A stretch of DNA of 13,656 nucleotides from DASSFG01 sp035547915 (GCA_035547915.1 DASZTS010000028.1:1-13656), one strand, 5' to 3'. Shown: positions 1-7,319, numbered from the stretch's first letter. Numbers and translations: made by a program. The notes: generated by a model from the letters alone, not told the origin.

Positions 1-118
1 CCTTCAGCAAAACCTGAGCCCGCTTCACTTTCTGGCTGGTACCTTTCAACTTTTTGACAACCTGAACCAACTCTGCGCGCTCCTCATCTGTGAGCCGCAC
101 GACATATTTTTTCTGCAT
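1..118 (-). CDS. IS630-family transposase, N-terminal part (cut by window edge)
   Basis: The reverse strand encodes 39 complete codons from an ATG at 118 and runs off the window. The protein begins MQKKYVVRLTDEERAEL and continues with a Lys/Arg-rich helical stretch ending near KRAQVLLK. This matches the start I know for IS630 (Tc1/mariner-like) transposases, where the N-terminus is a DNA-binding helix-turn-helix region. The DDE catalytic domain would lie outside the window, so it cannot be judged whether the gene is intact. A near-perfect Shine-Dalgarno (AGGAGG, complement of 125-130) lies just upstream. The gene is transcribed away from the rest of the window and marks a mobile element abutting the gene cluster. 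The family call rests on the N-terminal motif only. Confidence 0.8.
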   Translation of the reverse strand, partial: MQKKYVVRLTDEERAELVQVVKKLKGTSQKVKRAQVLLK

Positions 119-122
119 GGAA

Positions 123-130
123 CACCTCCT
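123..130 (-). promoter_or_regulatory. Ribosome binding site of the IS630 transposase
   Basis: The reverse strand reads AGGAGGTG, 4 nt before the transposase ATG. It fixes the start at 118. An upstream start for the plus-strand gene at 130 would begin inside this same element, which argues against that longer start. Confidence 0.7.
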
Positions 131-219
131 TGTGCCATGCAACATCCACCATCTGGACAAAATCACCAACCCCAATTCCTAGGCCTGACAAAGCACTAGC
201 AACGACTGGAGAAAACCAC

Positions 220-753
220 ATGCTGCGGACCAAAGCACTCGTCATGGGATCGATGATCGTCGTCGGAATCGTGTCTTCGCTGCCAGCCCAGCAGCGCGAA
301 TCGTACTTCGAATACAGGTTCGACGATTTGGATGAATCGACGCGCACGCTCTTGGCCAGGTTCAACGGACAACTGTCCCACTTCTCCGAGGGGTGCAGCA
401 AGGAGCAGGCAGACGCCACGATCTCGTTCATCGACCAAATGGCGGCAGACGCCACCTGTGGCGTGGCGATTGGCGCCGCCCTCAAGGGCAGATCGCGGCT
501 GTCGACCGTCGGCGCCGTTATCGCGTGCGGCTGGCAGATCCCGAAGACGCTACGGGATCGCAAAGAGAAGAAGGAGAACCTGAAGACCTGTCAGGAACTC
601 GACGAATTGGTGACCAAGTACAAGAAGCATTGTGAGGGCAAGACCCGTTTCATTTTCGCCTTTGAAGACGCCCTGTACTGCTATAGCCCGAGCGACAGTC
701 TGTCGCTGCTCGTGTTCGACTTCAAGGATCGTACGGTCACCATTCGCCGCTAG
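220..753 (+). CDS. Small secreted six-cysteine protein of unknown function
   Basis: The 177-residue product is not a family I recognise. I chose the ATG at 220 because GGAGA at 208-212 is well spaced before it and because translation from there opens with a classic signal peptide: basic n-region (MLRTK), hydrophobic core to about residue 21, then a PAQQ cleavage region near 22-25. The frame is open from 130, but those 30 residues look non-coding and overlap the IS630 leader. The mature part has an acidic, charged first section and a Gly/Ala-rich hydrophobic middle at about 80-105. A Lys/Glu-rich helix follows at about 109-138, and the C-terminal tail looks beta-like. Six cysteines (59, 80, 103, 124, 138, 154) suggest disulphides outside the cytoplasm. 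It lies immediately beside the IS630 end and about 180 nt before the next gene, so its link to the downstream cluster is only positional. Confidence 0.7.
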   Translation: MLRTKALVMGSMIVVGIVSSLPAQQRESYFEYRFDDLDESTRTLLARFNGQLSHFSEGCSKEQADATISFIDQMAADATCGVAIGAALKGRSRLSTVGAVIACGWQIPKTLRDRKEKKENLKTCQELDELVTKYKKHCEGKTRFIFAFEDALYCYSPSDSLSLLVFDFKDRTVTIRR

Positions 754-875
754 CTGCTGCCTACGAAGCGTGCCCACGCGGACGAACTGGCATTGACCCG
801 AGTGGAGTTCAGAACACCTGCAATGTGCTCAAAGGTGCCTAAGTAGGGTAGGGAATCGTAGCCCTTGGCCGTCCA

Positions 876-889
876 ATGCCCGAGGGCAT
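876..889. promoter_or_regulatory. Short inverted repeat upstream of the three-TM protein gene
   Basis: ATGCCC-GA-GGGCAT is a perfect 6-bp inverted repeat 46 nt before the ATG at 936. It could be an operator or a weak RNA hairpin, or chance. The rest of the 754-935 gap shows no convincing sigma-70-like -35/-10 pair and no coding signal. Confidence 0.2.
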
Positions 890-935
890 CTAAGAACGTT
901 CGTTGCTTCCAACGCTGTAACACGAGGTGCAAACA

Positions 936-2132
936 ATGTCGATTACTGTTTCGAAGTCCCGGGTCGATTCTTGGGACCATCTGCGTCTCGGCATCGACTC
1001 GGCGGCCACAGTGCTCGTGGTCGGCGGGACCCTGGGCTTGGCCGCGGCGCTCGGCGTCGATCATCAGCCCTGGATCACCGCCACGCCGTACGTCCTGCTC
1101 GCCGGAGCGTGCGCGATCGCCTTTCTGGTCGGAATGTTCATCCTGCCCAAGATCACTGGAGTGACTAGTTTTGACACGGTGAAGACCACGAGCTTGGCCG
1201 GCGTCGGTGTGCTGCTCGTCCTCGGCGTGTTCCTCGCGGCCCGTTCGGAGGAGGCCTCCGCGGAAGCCGAGCGTTACGCCGAGGCCCTCGCCAAGCACCG
1301 CCAGGAGACGGACGCTGTCAAGGCGAGCATCGATGAGCTGTTGATCGAGCAAGCGACTTTGAAGCAACAGCTCAATGACAAGGCGAACGCTCCCCAGGTT
1401 CTCGCCACTCTGGAGAAAACGTCGCAGGAGCTGACTGCCTACCAGAAGCGCCTCAAGATCTTGGAAGAGACCAAGCCTCAGCTGCCAGCCGGCATCCCTG
1501 CCGCGCCGCCGAAGCCCGGTAACGTGGGCACGGAGGTCGCCGTGGCGAACCCTGGCAATCCCTCGCCACCCCCCAGCCCCACTCCGCCGAATCCGAACCC
1601 TGCACCCGGCGCTCCCCGCTCAGGCGGAGCGGTCCCGACCCCGAACCCTACGTCGGGCACGCCAGGTGCCGGCACGCCTAGCGGCGGCACACCGCCGCAG
1701 CCTTCCGGCGGCGGAGGACGCTCGAACAAGGGCGGCGACGAGATGAAGGCGGCGATCGGAATCGCGGCCGCCTTTCTCGCCGGGGCTCAACCCGTCCTCA
1801 TCATTGTGAAAGCGTTGCTGCCCAAGCTGCTCTCGCTGATCAGCAGCGTAGAAGATTTGAAGCCGATCCTCGAAGCGGTGCGGTTGGTCGTCGAAGGTGG
1901 CGGCGTGGTCCCACCTAAGGAAGTGCTGGACAAGCTCGCGGGTGCGAAAGAGCCCGGCGAAGCGGCCGCCGCTTTTGGCGTCATCCTCGCGGACAAGAGC
2001 TTCCGCAAGCTGTTCAAGGAGGAGGATCTGAAGGTGCTGGACGAGGCCCTCAAGAACTACGTTCCTTCGACGCCGCCCAGCAAGGACCCACCGACGAGCT
2101 CGCCGGAAAAGACGGGCAAGGGAGTCGGCTGA
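936..2132 (+). CDS. Membrane protein with three TMs, coiled coil and Pro/Gly-rich linker
   Basis: The product has 398 residues. ATG 936 is preferred over the in-frame GTG at 927 because CGAGG (923-927) sits about 8 nt before it. Three hydrophobic segments lie at about 23-39, 52-70 and 86-102. They are followed by a charged Ala/Glu/Lys/Gln-rich region (about 105-178) with coiled-coil character. Next is a low-complexity Pro/Gly/Asn-rich spacer (about 181-265) with PNPNPAP- and GGTP-like runs. The C-terminal part is helical, with a hydrophobic stretch at about 270-302 and a charged end rich in Lys, Pro and Ser. I know no family with this order. A membrane anchor, stiff Pro-rich spacer and terminal domain recall TonB/TolA-type transducers, which is notable because ExbB/ExbD are encoded downstream without an evident partner. 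Three TMs and the hydrophobic C-terminal segment do not fit TonB itself. A terminator-like hairpin follows the stop. Confidence 0.8.
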   Translation: MSITVSKSRVDSWDHLRLGIDSAATVLVVGGTLGLAAALGVDHQPWITATPYVLLAGACAIAFLVGMFILPKITGVTSFDTVKTTSLAGVGVLLVLGVFLAARSEEASAEAERYAEALAKHRQETDAVKASIDELLIEQATLKQQLNDKANAPQVLATLEKTSQELTAYQKRLKILEETKPQLPAGIPAAPPKPGNVGTEVAVANPGNPSPPPSPTPPNPNPAPGAPRSGGAVPTPNPTSGTPGAGTPSGGTPPQPSGGGGRSNKGGDEMKAAIGIAAAFLAGAQPVLIIVKALLPKLLSLISSVEDLKPILEAVRLVVEGGGVVPPKEVLDKLAGAKEPGEAAAAFGVILADKSFRKLFKEEDLKVLDEALKNYVPSTPPSKDPPTSSPEKTGKGVG

Positions 2133-2151
2133 TCCAGGGCAGGCCAACGAA

Positions 2152-2184
2152 GGCATTACCCTCGCATTTCGCGGGGGTAATGCC
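2152..2184 (+). terminator. Rho-independent terminator-like hairpin after the three-TM gene
   Basis: A 14-bp stem (2152-2165 with 2171-2184, one G-T pair) closes a 5-nt ATTTC loop and is followed by GTTT. The stem is very stable but the T-run is short, so it may terminate only partly. It starts 20 nt after the stop at 2132 and ends 36 nt before the next ATG. It therefore separates the first two genes from the long downstream operon, or attenuates read-through into it. Confidence 0.7.
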
Positions 2185-2220
2185 GTTTCAACTTCAAACT
2201 ACAAGCCGGAACAAACTCCT

Positions 2221-3951
2221 ATGAAAGCGCGAACCTCGGCTCTCCTGTCAAGGATCATTGCGGCACTGGCAATGGCGGCAACTTTCTCGGCCTTGGCCTT
2301 GAACAAAAATGCGTCGGCCGACTCACCCTCGGCCAGCGATCAATATTTGCGGACCAGCGGCCGGGCGTCGATCAGCGCTCCGGCCGATGCGGCAAAGATC
2401 TGGGGCGAGTTCATCGATGCGTTCCCGGAAGAACAGACCCTCCTACTCAGAGCCCGACTGAACCGCGCCGCGGCGCTCTTGGCGGCCCGCGATCCCGACG
2501 GCGCCGCCGCTGAGGCCGAGCGCGTTCTCAAGGATGCTCCTTCCGACTTTCCGCACCGCCCGTTCGCCCGTTTGAGAATTGCTCAAGCGAATTTGGCGAA
2601 AGGCCGCGCGTCGGGTGACCAGACGATGCTCGAGAAGGCTGCAGCCGAGTTTCGCAGTCTGATGCAAGAAGCGTCTGGCAGCTCGGCGGGCAGTCTTGCC
2701 GGCCTGCATCTGGGGGAAACGATGGACGCGCAGGGACGGCACGCAGAGGCCGCACAGCAATTCTCCGCCTGGGCCGCGGTGCACGAGAACGACGCGCTGG
2801 CCGGGACCGCCCGCTATCTCGCCGGTCGTTCGCTCGTCCTGGCCAAGCAATATGACGAAGGTCGCCAGGTGCTTGCACAGAGCCTTGCCACCGGGCTTGC
2901 CGACGACCAGGCAGCCGACGCGCACTTCATGGTTGGCAAGTCCCTTTATGCTCTCGGAAGGAAGGACGAAGCACTGGCCGAAATGGGGCAGGCCCTGGCT
3001 GGCAAACCGGCACGGCCGGACTTGATTCAGCTCAATCGCGGGGACGTGCTCCGCAGCCTTGCCCGTCTGGACGAGGCGATTGCCGCCTATGACAACGCGG
3101 CCACGACGGCGCAGCAGCCGTTTCTGCGTGCGACTGGCGCAAACCTAGCCGGCGCGCTGCGCGCCGAACGGGGCCAGCACGCCGAAGCGATCAAGTCTTT
3201 CGAAGCCGCGCTCAAGGAGGGGCCAGAAGGAGCGCTCGATGAAGAACTGCGGTTCCGGCTCGCGTGGAGCCACCTGCAACTCGGAGATGACCACGATGTG
3301 ATCTCTCTCTGCACCGAGCTCTTGAAGCGGCATCCCAACGGCCAGCGCCGCGAGCCCGCGACGCGGATCCTGGCGCTGACGGCCGAACGAATCGGCGATT
3401 GGAAAATGGCGAGGGAGGCGTTTCTTTCGCTCAGTCAGCTTTGTCCAGAACTGAGGGTGACCAGCCTGAGGGCAGCCGGCGATGCCAGCTGGCAGTTGAA
3501 GGACGAGGCGGCGGCCGGAAAGCTTTACCAGGAGGTGATCGACGCTGGGGATTCGCCGGATTTGGCACGAGCGTACCTCGGCCTGGGGTTGATCAAAACG
3601 CAGGCGAACGAGCACGCGGAAGCCGAAGCCCTGTTTCGCCGGGCGATCGCCGTCGGCGGCAACAGCGTTGCCGAAGCCGAGGCCGATCGTCAGCTCGGCC
3701 ATGCGCTGGTCCGTCAGCATTTGCTCGCCAAAGCCGCGGAGCAGTTTGCGGGCGCGGCGGCCCTGCGGGCTGCTCACTCTGAAATCGCGGCCGACTGCTT
3801 GTTCCAAGCCGCCACGTGCCTGGAAGAAATGAATCGCGACGAGCAGGCGGCGGGATGCCTGGCCCAACTGGCCGAGAAATTTCCCGACAGTCGCGCTGTG
3901 AAAGAGGCTCGGCAGAAGTTTCCCCATCTCATTCTCGCCTCGCCTCGTTAG
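2221..3951 (+). CDS. Secreted tetratricopeptide-repeat (TPR) protein
   Basis: The 576-residue product opens with a signal peptide: MKAR n-region, a hydrophobic core at about 8-27 and a likely cleavage after NASA near residue 33. The rest is almost entirely degenerate TPR-like helical pairs. Repeated cores have the A..LG...... G....A pattern, for example LAGALRAERGQHAEAIKSFE and the GLGLIKTQANEHAEAEALF region, with roughly a dozen units visible. The C-terminus ends in a KFPDSRAVKEAR-type TPR helix common in periplasmic YbgF/BamD-like proteins. TPRs bind protein partners, so a periplasmic scaffold for the neighbouring ExbBD/vWA proteins is plausible, and ExbB-ExbD-TPR neighbourhoods are common. 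There is no good Shine-Dalgarno before ATG 2221, only a weak GGA about 10 nt upstream. It is the first gene after the terminator-like hairpin and lies 43 nt before the ExbB-like gene. Confidence 0.9.
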   Translation: MKARTSALLSRIIAALAMAATFSALALNKNASADSPSASDQYLRTSGRASISAPADAAKIWGEFIDAFPEEQTLLLRARLNRAAALLAARDPDGAAAEAERVLKDAPSDFPHRPFARLRIAQANLAKGRASGDQTMLEKAAAEFRSLMQEASGSSAGSLAGLHLGETMDAQGRHAEAAQQFSAWAAVHENDALAGTARYLAGRSLVLAKQYDEGRQVLAQSLATGLADDQAADAHFMVGKSLYALGRKDEALAEMGQALAGKPARPDLIQLNRGDVLRSLARLDEAIAAYDNAATTAQQPFLRATGANLAGALRAERGQHAEAIKSFEAALKEGPEGALDEELRFRLAWSHLQLGDDHDVISLCTELLKRHPNGQRREPATRILALTAERIGDWKMAREAFLSLSQLCPELRVTSLRAAGDASWQLKDEAAAGKLYQEVIDAGDSPDLARAYLGLGLIKTQANEHAEAEALFRRAIAVGGNSVAEAEADRQLGHALVRQHLLAKAAEQFAGAAALRAAHSEIAADCLFQAATCLEEMNRDEQAAGCLAQLAEKFPDSRAVKEARQKFPHLILASPR

Positions 3952-3985
3952 CGCCAAGTCCACACAAACATTTATTTTGATTTCC

Positions 3986-3991
3986 AAGGAG
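3986..3991 (+). promoter_or_regulatory. Ribosome binding site deciding the ExbB-like start
   Basis: AAGGAG lies 3 nt before ATG 3995 and 6 nt before GTG 3998. It excludes the in-frame upstream TTG at 3977, because the site would then be inside the gene. The spacing is short for the ATG, so GTG 3998 is a real alternative that removes one residue. Confidence 0.6.
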
Positions 3992-3994
3992 CTT

Positions 3995-4873
3995 ATGGTG
4001 TCGCCGATCCCAAAATTAACATGGACTCGGTTTGTTCTTGCCGTGGCAGTTTTGCTGATCACGACCGTGCCGACCGTTGCGGATGAAACCGCTGCTCAAC
4101 CCCGGCCTCGCAGCGCGCGACAAGTCGTTGTGCAAGCCTTCGCGGATGCAGGCATGGCTCAACTGCCGGTCTTTGTGATGCTTTCCTGCCTGGCCGCGCT
4201 GAGCGTTGTCGGCATCCGGGCTTACCGTCGAGAGGTCTTGCTTCCTGAGGGTCTGCGTGACCAGCTCGAACTGGTGTCACTGGGGCATGCCAAGCCGGAT
4301 ATGCTGCAGCCGGAAGTGGATCAGTGCCCTGGCCCGCTGGCCAGCATTGTGCGCCGACTGCTCACGGCTACGGGACGCAGCTATCAAGAGCTGCTTTCGA
4401 TTCTCGAAAATAGCGTGGCAACGGAGCTGGAGCCTCTCTCGGTGAAAACGGGCTACATCGACGCCCTCTACGGTTCATCGACCCTGGTGGGGTTGCTCGC
4501 TGCGGTGATCATCCTGATCGACTCGTTCGGCCGTGCCGGCGGAATCGATGCGGAACAAGGACCGGAGGGCGCGGCGCTTGCCGCAGCGCTGTCGGTGACG
4601 GCCACCGGAATCGGAGTTGCCGTGCTGGCACGCATGCTCAGCGAATACCTGCGGCAACGACATCGCGCCATTGTCACCGAGTTTGTGCAGGTCCTAACGC
4701 CGCTCGTGGACCATCTATGTCCGGCGGATTTGGGGCGCGTCGGCCACTTCGCCACGCCCTCGCGGCGGCGCCGCCGGCGGCGGAAAGCCCGCCACGACCC
4801 AGCAAAGCCAGCCGCTCCGCCGGCGACAGCCTTTGCGAAGCCGTTTGGCTTCAAGCGCAACGCAGCGCCTTGA
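3995..4873 (+). CDS. MotA/TolQ/ExbB-family proton-channel protein
   Basis: The 292-residue product has the ExbB layout. A signal-peptide-like hydrophobic N-terminus (about 12-29, VADE after it) precedes TM1 at about 57-74. A cytoplasmic stretch follows, then TM2 at about 157-175 and TM3 at about 193-213. TM2 contains YGSSTLVGLL and TM3 contains LSVTATGIGVAVLAR, matching the TM2/TM3 signatures of TolQ/ExbB; pore threonines appear kept at T163 and T202. ExbB forms a pentameric inner-membrane channel around an ExbD dimer and turns proton flow into mechanical work. Two features are odd. By my hand alignment the usual TM3 glutamate is alanine (about A197). The C-terminus is also extended, with seven consecutive arginines near 257-263 followed by a Pro/Ala/Lys-rich tail. 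The ExbD-like gene follows 49 nt downstream. The family is clear, but ExbB versus TolQ or a special-purpose homologue cannot be decided. Confidence 0.85.
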   Translation: MVSPIPKLTWTRFVLAVAVLLITTVPTVADETAAQPRPRSARQVVVQAFADAGMAQLPVFVMLSCLAALSVVGIRAYRREVLLPEGLRDQLELVSLGHAKPDMLQPEVDQCPGPLASIVRRLLTATGRSYQELLSILENSVATELEPLSVKTGYIDALYGSSTLVGLLAAVIILIDSFGRAGGIDAEQGPEGAALAAALSVTATGIGVAVLARMLSEYLRQRHRAIVTEFVQVLTPLVDHLCPADLGRVGHFATPSRRRRRRRKARHDPAKPAAPPATAFAKPFGFKRNAAP

Positions 4874-4907
4874 TCCCTAAACGCGCACCTTCGCATTCCG
4901 CAAACAC

Positions 4908-4914
4908 AAGGAGA
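4908..4914 (+). promoter_or_regulatory. Ribosome binding site supporting a GTG start for the ExbD-like gene
   Basis: AAGGAGA lies about 8 nt before GTG 4923. There is no in-frame ATG upstream and the conserved ExbD N-terminal TM begins close after, so the GTG start is well supported. Confidence 0.6.
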
Positions 4915-4922
4915 CCAGTCAG

Positions 4923-5321
4923 GTGAAACTGTTGAAACAAGATCCGGGGCTGGGAACGTCCCTACCGAACATAATCTCGTTTGTGGATATCCTGTTGCTT
5001 ATTGTGCTGGCTAACCAGGCGAACATGCTCAGCGCCGATCGCGGGGCCTTCGCGATCAATCCTCCGGTGGTGAAGATGGCCGACGACGTCAACAAGCCGA
5101 CGAGGGTGCTGCGGATCAATGTCGATGCCACGGGCAAATTCGCCGTCTTCGGCGAGGAAATCTCTTTCGAGAAAGTGCGCGCCGAAATCATCCGCAGTAA
5201 ACCGAAGACGGTCGTCGCCATTGCGGCCGATCGGAAGGCGCCCCTCGGCGCTGTCAGTGACGTAGTGGATGCGGCCCTCAATGCGTCGAGAACCTACTAC
5301 GTCGAAGCCCGGAAAGGATGA
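4923..5321 (+). CDS. ExbD/TolR-family protein
   Basis: The product has 132 residues from a GTG start. A short polar N-terminus leads to one TM at about 17-34 with sequence ISFVDILLLIVLANQAN. D22 in this segment is at the position of the conserved proton-carrying aspartate of ExbD/TolR. The remaining 95 residues fit the small periplasmic ExbD domain: an LRINVDATGKFAVFGEEISF strand-turn-strand, a helix with VRAEI, then VVAIAADRKAPLGAVSDVVD, as in the family's ADxxVxYxxVxxVxD pattern. It should form the dimer inside the ExbB-like pentamer encoded just upstream. Length is normal for the family. Its TGA overlaps the next gene's ATG (ATGA at 5318-5321), so translation of the two is probably coupled. 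Family assignment is confident; its specific partner is unknown. Confidence 0.88.
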   Translation: MKLLKQDPGLGTSLPNIISFVDILLLIVLANQANMLSADRGAFAINPPVVKMADDVNKPTRVLRINVDATGKFAVFGEEISFEKVRAEIIRSKPKTVVAIAADRKAPLGAVSDVVDAALNASRTYYVEARKG

Positions 5322-6625
5322 TCACCATGTCGGAGCTTTCGCGCTGGCTTGAACCGTCGTTTCCACCGGTTTGGGCTGCCTGCCTGACCGGCGCCGCCTT
5401 GTTGACCTGGGGTTTGTTCCGGCAGGCAAATCCACGACAGGCGTTTTTGGCGGTGCTGCTTCTGCAGCTCGGCTTGCTCGGCATCGCGCGCAATGTAAAG
5501 GTCGGTTCGGTGCCCCGCCAGCTGCGCCCCGCGCCAGGTACCCAGGGCGAAGTTTACTTTCCGATTGCGGCTCCCTCCGTTGCGCCCGTCCAACTCGGCC
5601 GGTCGGAGATCCATCTCCCGGGCGCGGCTGTCGAGCCGGCTTCGAACTACGTGCCTAGCGAGGCCAACTCACCGGCTTCGATACCGCCGATCTCGATGCC
5701 GTTGTCTGAGTCGCAGAGCGATCTCCCTGCGCCCGTCATGACGGCCGCAGATGTCATCGCGTCGGGCCTGCGCGATCTGGGGCCGCCGCCGCCGGATCTG
5801 GAGCAGGCAAACGTCGCTCTCTACTCGCCCCTGACAACTTCGGCCGGCGAGTTGGTAGCGCCCGACGGGCGTCAACTGCAGCTCGAGGCTCAGCCGATCG
5901 CCGAGTTGTCTTCAGAAGGCCTCGACAAGTTGGCGCCCGCGCCGTCGCCGCGTTCCGCGATGGTTTTGAGCGACATCGATTTACCGGGCCTGCCCGGCAT
6001 TACCGGGGTGGGCGCTGTGACCGTCGGAGCGATCGACTCCGCCATCTTTGGTCCGCTGACGATCGGTTCTCGCACGGTCTTAATCGTCGATATTTCGCCC
6101 AGCATGAGAACCCCCGCAGATAAAGACCCAACGAAAATCAGCCGTTTCGATCGCGTCAAATGCGAATTGATCAGGATTCTCACTGAGTTGAGCAACACGA
6201 ATACTGAAATCGCAGTCATTTTCTTTGATCAGGGTGTGCGCTGGCTGGGGATGGGGCGGCCATTGTCGTCGGAAGCGACCAAAGACGAAATCGCCCAAAA
6301 GCCGCCGAAGCTGCATTTGCTGACTCCCGAGCTGTGCGCGGACTGGATTCGAGAGTTGGAGTCTCTAACGACCGGAAACGACACCGTCCCTGTGCCGGCT
6401 CTGAAGCTCGGTTTGACCCTCGATCCGGATGAGATGACACTCTTAACTGATGGCGAATTTGGCTTCCCCCCGGCCGACGCCGAGATACTCAAGAAAGCAA
6501 ATCCTCGCAACATCCGCATTCGCGGCACACTGCTAGGCGAAGGCGACGAGCCTCCCGCGTCGGGCGGGCTGGACAGGATCACCGACACGTACGGCGGAGA
6601 ACGCCCCCACTACATCAAGGACTAG
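5318..6625 (+). CDS. Membrane-anchored von Willebrand factor A (vWA) domain protein
   Basis: The product has 435 residues from ATG 5318, which overlaps the ExbD stop; ATG 5327 would be three residues shorter. Two TMs lie at about 17-34 and 41-57, joined by a basic loop (RQANPR). A Pro/Ala/Ser-rich, probably disordered region spans about 65-240, followed by a C-terminal vWA domain (about 250-430). The metal-ion site looks complete: D258-x-S260-x-S262 (VDISPSM), T356 after TGND, and D378 in LLTDGEF. Such a site normally binds a divalent cation and a partner's acidic residue. The positive-inside rule would put the loop in the cytoplasm and the vWA domain in the periplasm, although basic residues after TM2 weaken this. 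The position directly after ExbD, plus the ATPase downstream, recalls vWA/MoxR pairs such as Bat proteins, but the two-TM, long-linker layout is not canonical BatA. I infer an adaptor between the ExbBD motor and a periplasmic ligand. Confidence 0.87.
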   Translation: MITMSELSRWLEPSFPPVWAACLTGAALLTWGLFRQANPRQAFLAVLLLQLGLLGIARNVKVGSVPRQLRPAPGTQGEVYFPIAAPSVAPVQLGRSEIHLPGAAVEPASNYVPSEANSPASIPPISMPLSESQSDLPAPVMTAADVIASGLRDLGPPPPDLEQANVALYSPLTTSAGELVAPDGRQLQLEAQPIAELSSEGLDKLAPAPSPRSAMVLSDIDLPGLPGITGVGAVTVGAIDSAIFGPLTIGSRTVLIVDISPSMRTPADKDPTKISRFDRVKCELIRILTELSNTNTEIAVIFFDQGVRWLGMGRPLSSEATKDEIAQKPPKLHLLTPELCADWIRELESLTTGNDTVPVPALKLGLTLDPDEMTLLTDGEFGFPPADAEILKKANPRNIRIRGTLLGEGDEPPASGGLDRITDTYGGERPHYIKD

Positions 6626-6629
6626 GATT

Positions 6630-7319
6630 ATGAAAACAACTACACAGCCCATCGCGATATTCCTGGTTGCAGTTACCCTTGGCAGTCGAGTGAACGCACA
6701 AAGCGAGGAGCTTAGATTCGGGTTCGACGGCGGCTTTGATCACGTCGTCCCGACGAGCAACTCAGGCGACTTAGACGGCCGCGCGCCGTTTCAAAATGGC
6801 GTGGCGATCCGCGTAGCCCCCGGCGATCTACTGACGATCGCCGTGGACAACCCGCCCGAAACACCATTCTACGGCCGATCATTCTTCATGGCCGCTGAGG
6901 CGGTAACCATCACAACGGAGGGATTTTTCATCTTTACGACGAAGAAGCGCCAGGCGACCTTTAAACAAGAAGAGCCGCGGAAGTTCCTGGAGATCGGTTC
7001 TTCTCTGCAGATCGTCCTGATTCTCAAGACCTTTGCTGGGCCTGCGGCCGGCATCGAATTCGAACGCGTTTACCTGCCGGCTTCACGGACGACGACATAC
7101 CGAGTCAGCCGGCCGGCCGATGTCTATGTCCGTCTTGAGTATAACCCCGGCGACGTTGAATGGGTCAATCGCCCGCCGAATGCCGCCGAGCAGCAGCAGC
7201 TCGCCGCGTGGCGCGAAAACATCAAGCGGCAAGGGTACGACGAAGTCAATCCGCACCCCTCGGAGATCCGCGCCGGCAATCTCAGCTCTCTGCGGCTTAC
7301 CTTGACCGCCGAGCGCTGA
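6630..7319 (+). CDS. Secreted protein of unknown family
   Basis: The 229-residue product starts at ATG 6630, 4 nt after the preceding stop, with AAGGA at 6617-6621 as ribosome site. A signal peptide is clear: MKTTTQP, hydrophobic core about 8-18, cleavage after RVNA near residue 23. The mature protein has alternating hydrophobic/polar residues and many Gly, Pro and Thr, suggesting mostly beta structure. It includes VAIRVAPGDLLTIAVDN and a FFIFTTKKRQATFK hairpin-like stretch, then an aromatic/acidic segment around EYNPGDVEWV. Near 185-200 an amphipathic helix contains QQQLAAWRENIK. The mature part shows no cysteine, catalytic motif or second TM. I do not recognise a family. Its place inside the operon, between the vWA and the ATPase genes, suggests a dedicated periplasmic or surface component of the same machine. 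Confidence 0.75.
   Translation: MKTTTQPIAIFLVAVTLGSRVNAQSEELRFGFDGGFDHVVPTSNSGDLDGRAPFQNGVAIRVAPGDLLTIAVDNPPETPFYGRSFFMAAEAVTITTEGFFIFTTKKRQATFKQEEPRKFLEIGSSLQIVLILKTFAGPAAGIEFERVYLPASRTTTYRVSRPADVYVRLEYNPGDVEWVNRPPNAAEQQQLAAWRENIKRQGYDEVNPHPSEIRAGNLSSLRLTLTAER

Noticed and set aside
130..219. Longer start for the six-cysteine protein
   Set aside because: The added 30 residues start inside the IS630 ribosome-site region. The ATG at 220 has its own ribosome site and a proper signal peptide.
750..1367. 205-codon minus-strand frame covering the 754-935 gap
   Set aside because: Most of it lies antisense to the three-TM gene. The translation is Arg/Gly/His-rich without domain features or a ribosome site.
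3145..4062. 305-codon open frame on the minus strand
   Set aside because: It lies opposite the TPR and ExbB genes, shows no family signature, and is expected from antisense frames in GC-rich DNA.
3995..5321. Flagellar MotA/MotB stator
   Set aside because: The ExbD-like protein is short and has no peptidoglycan-binding domain, and no flagellar gene is nearby.
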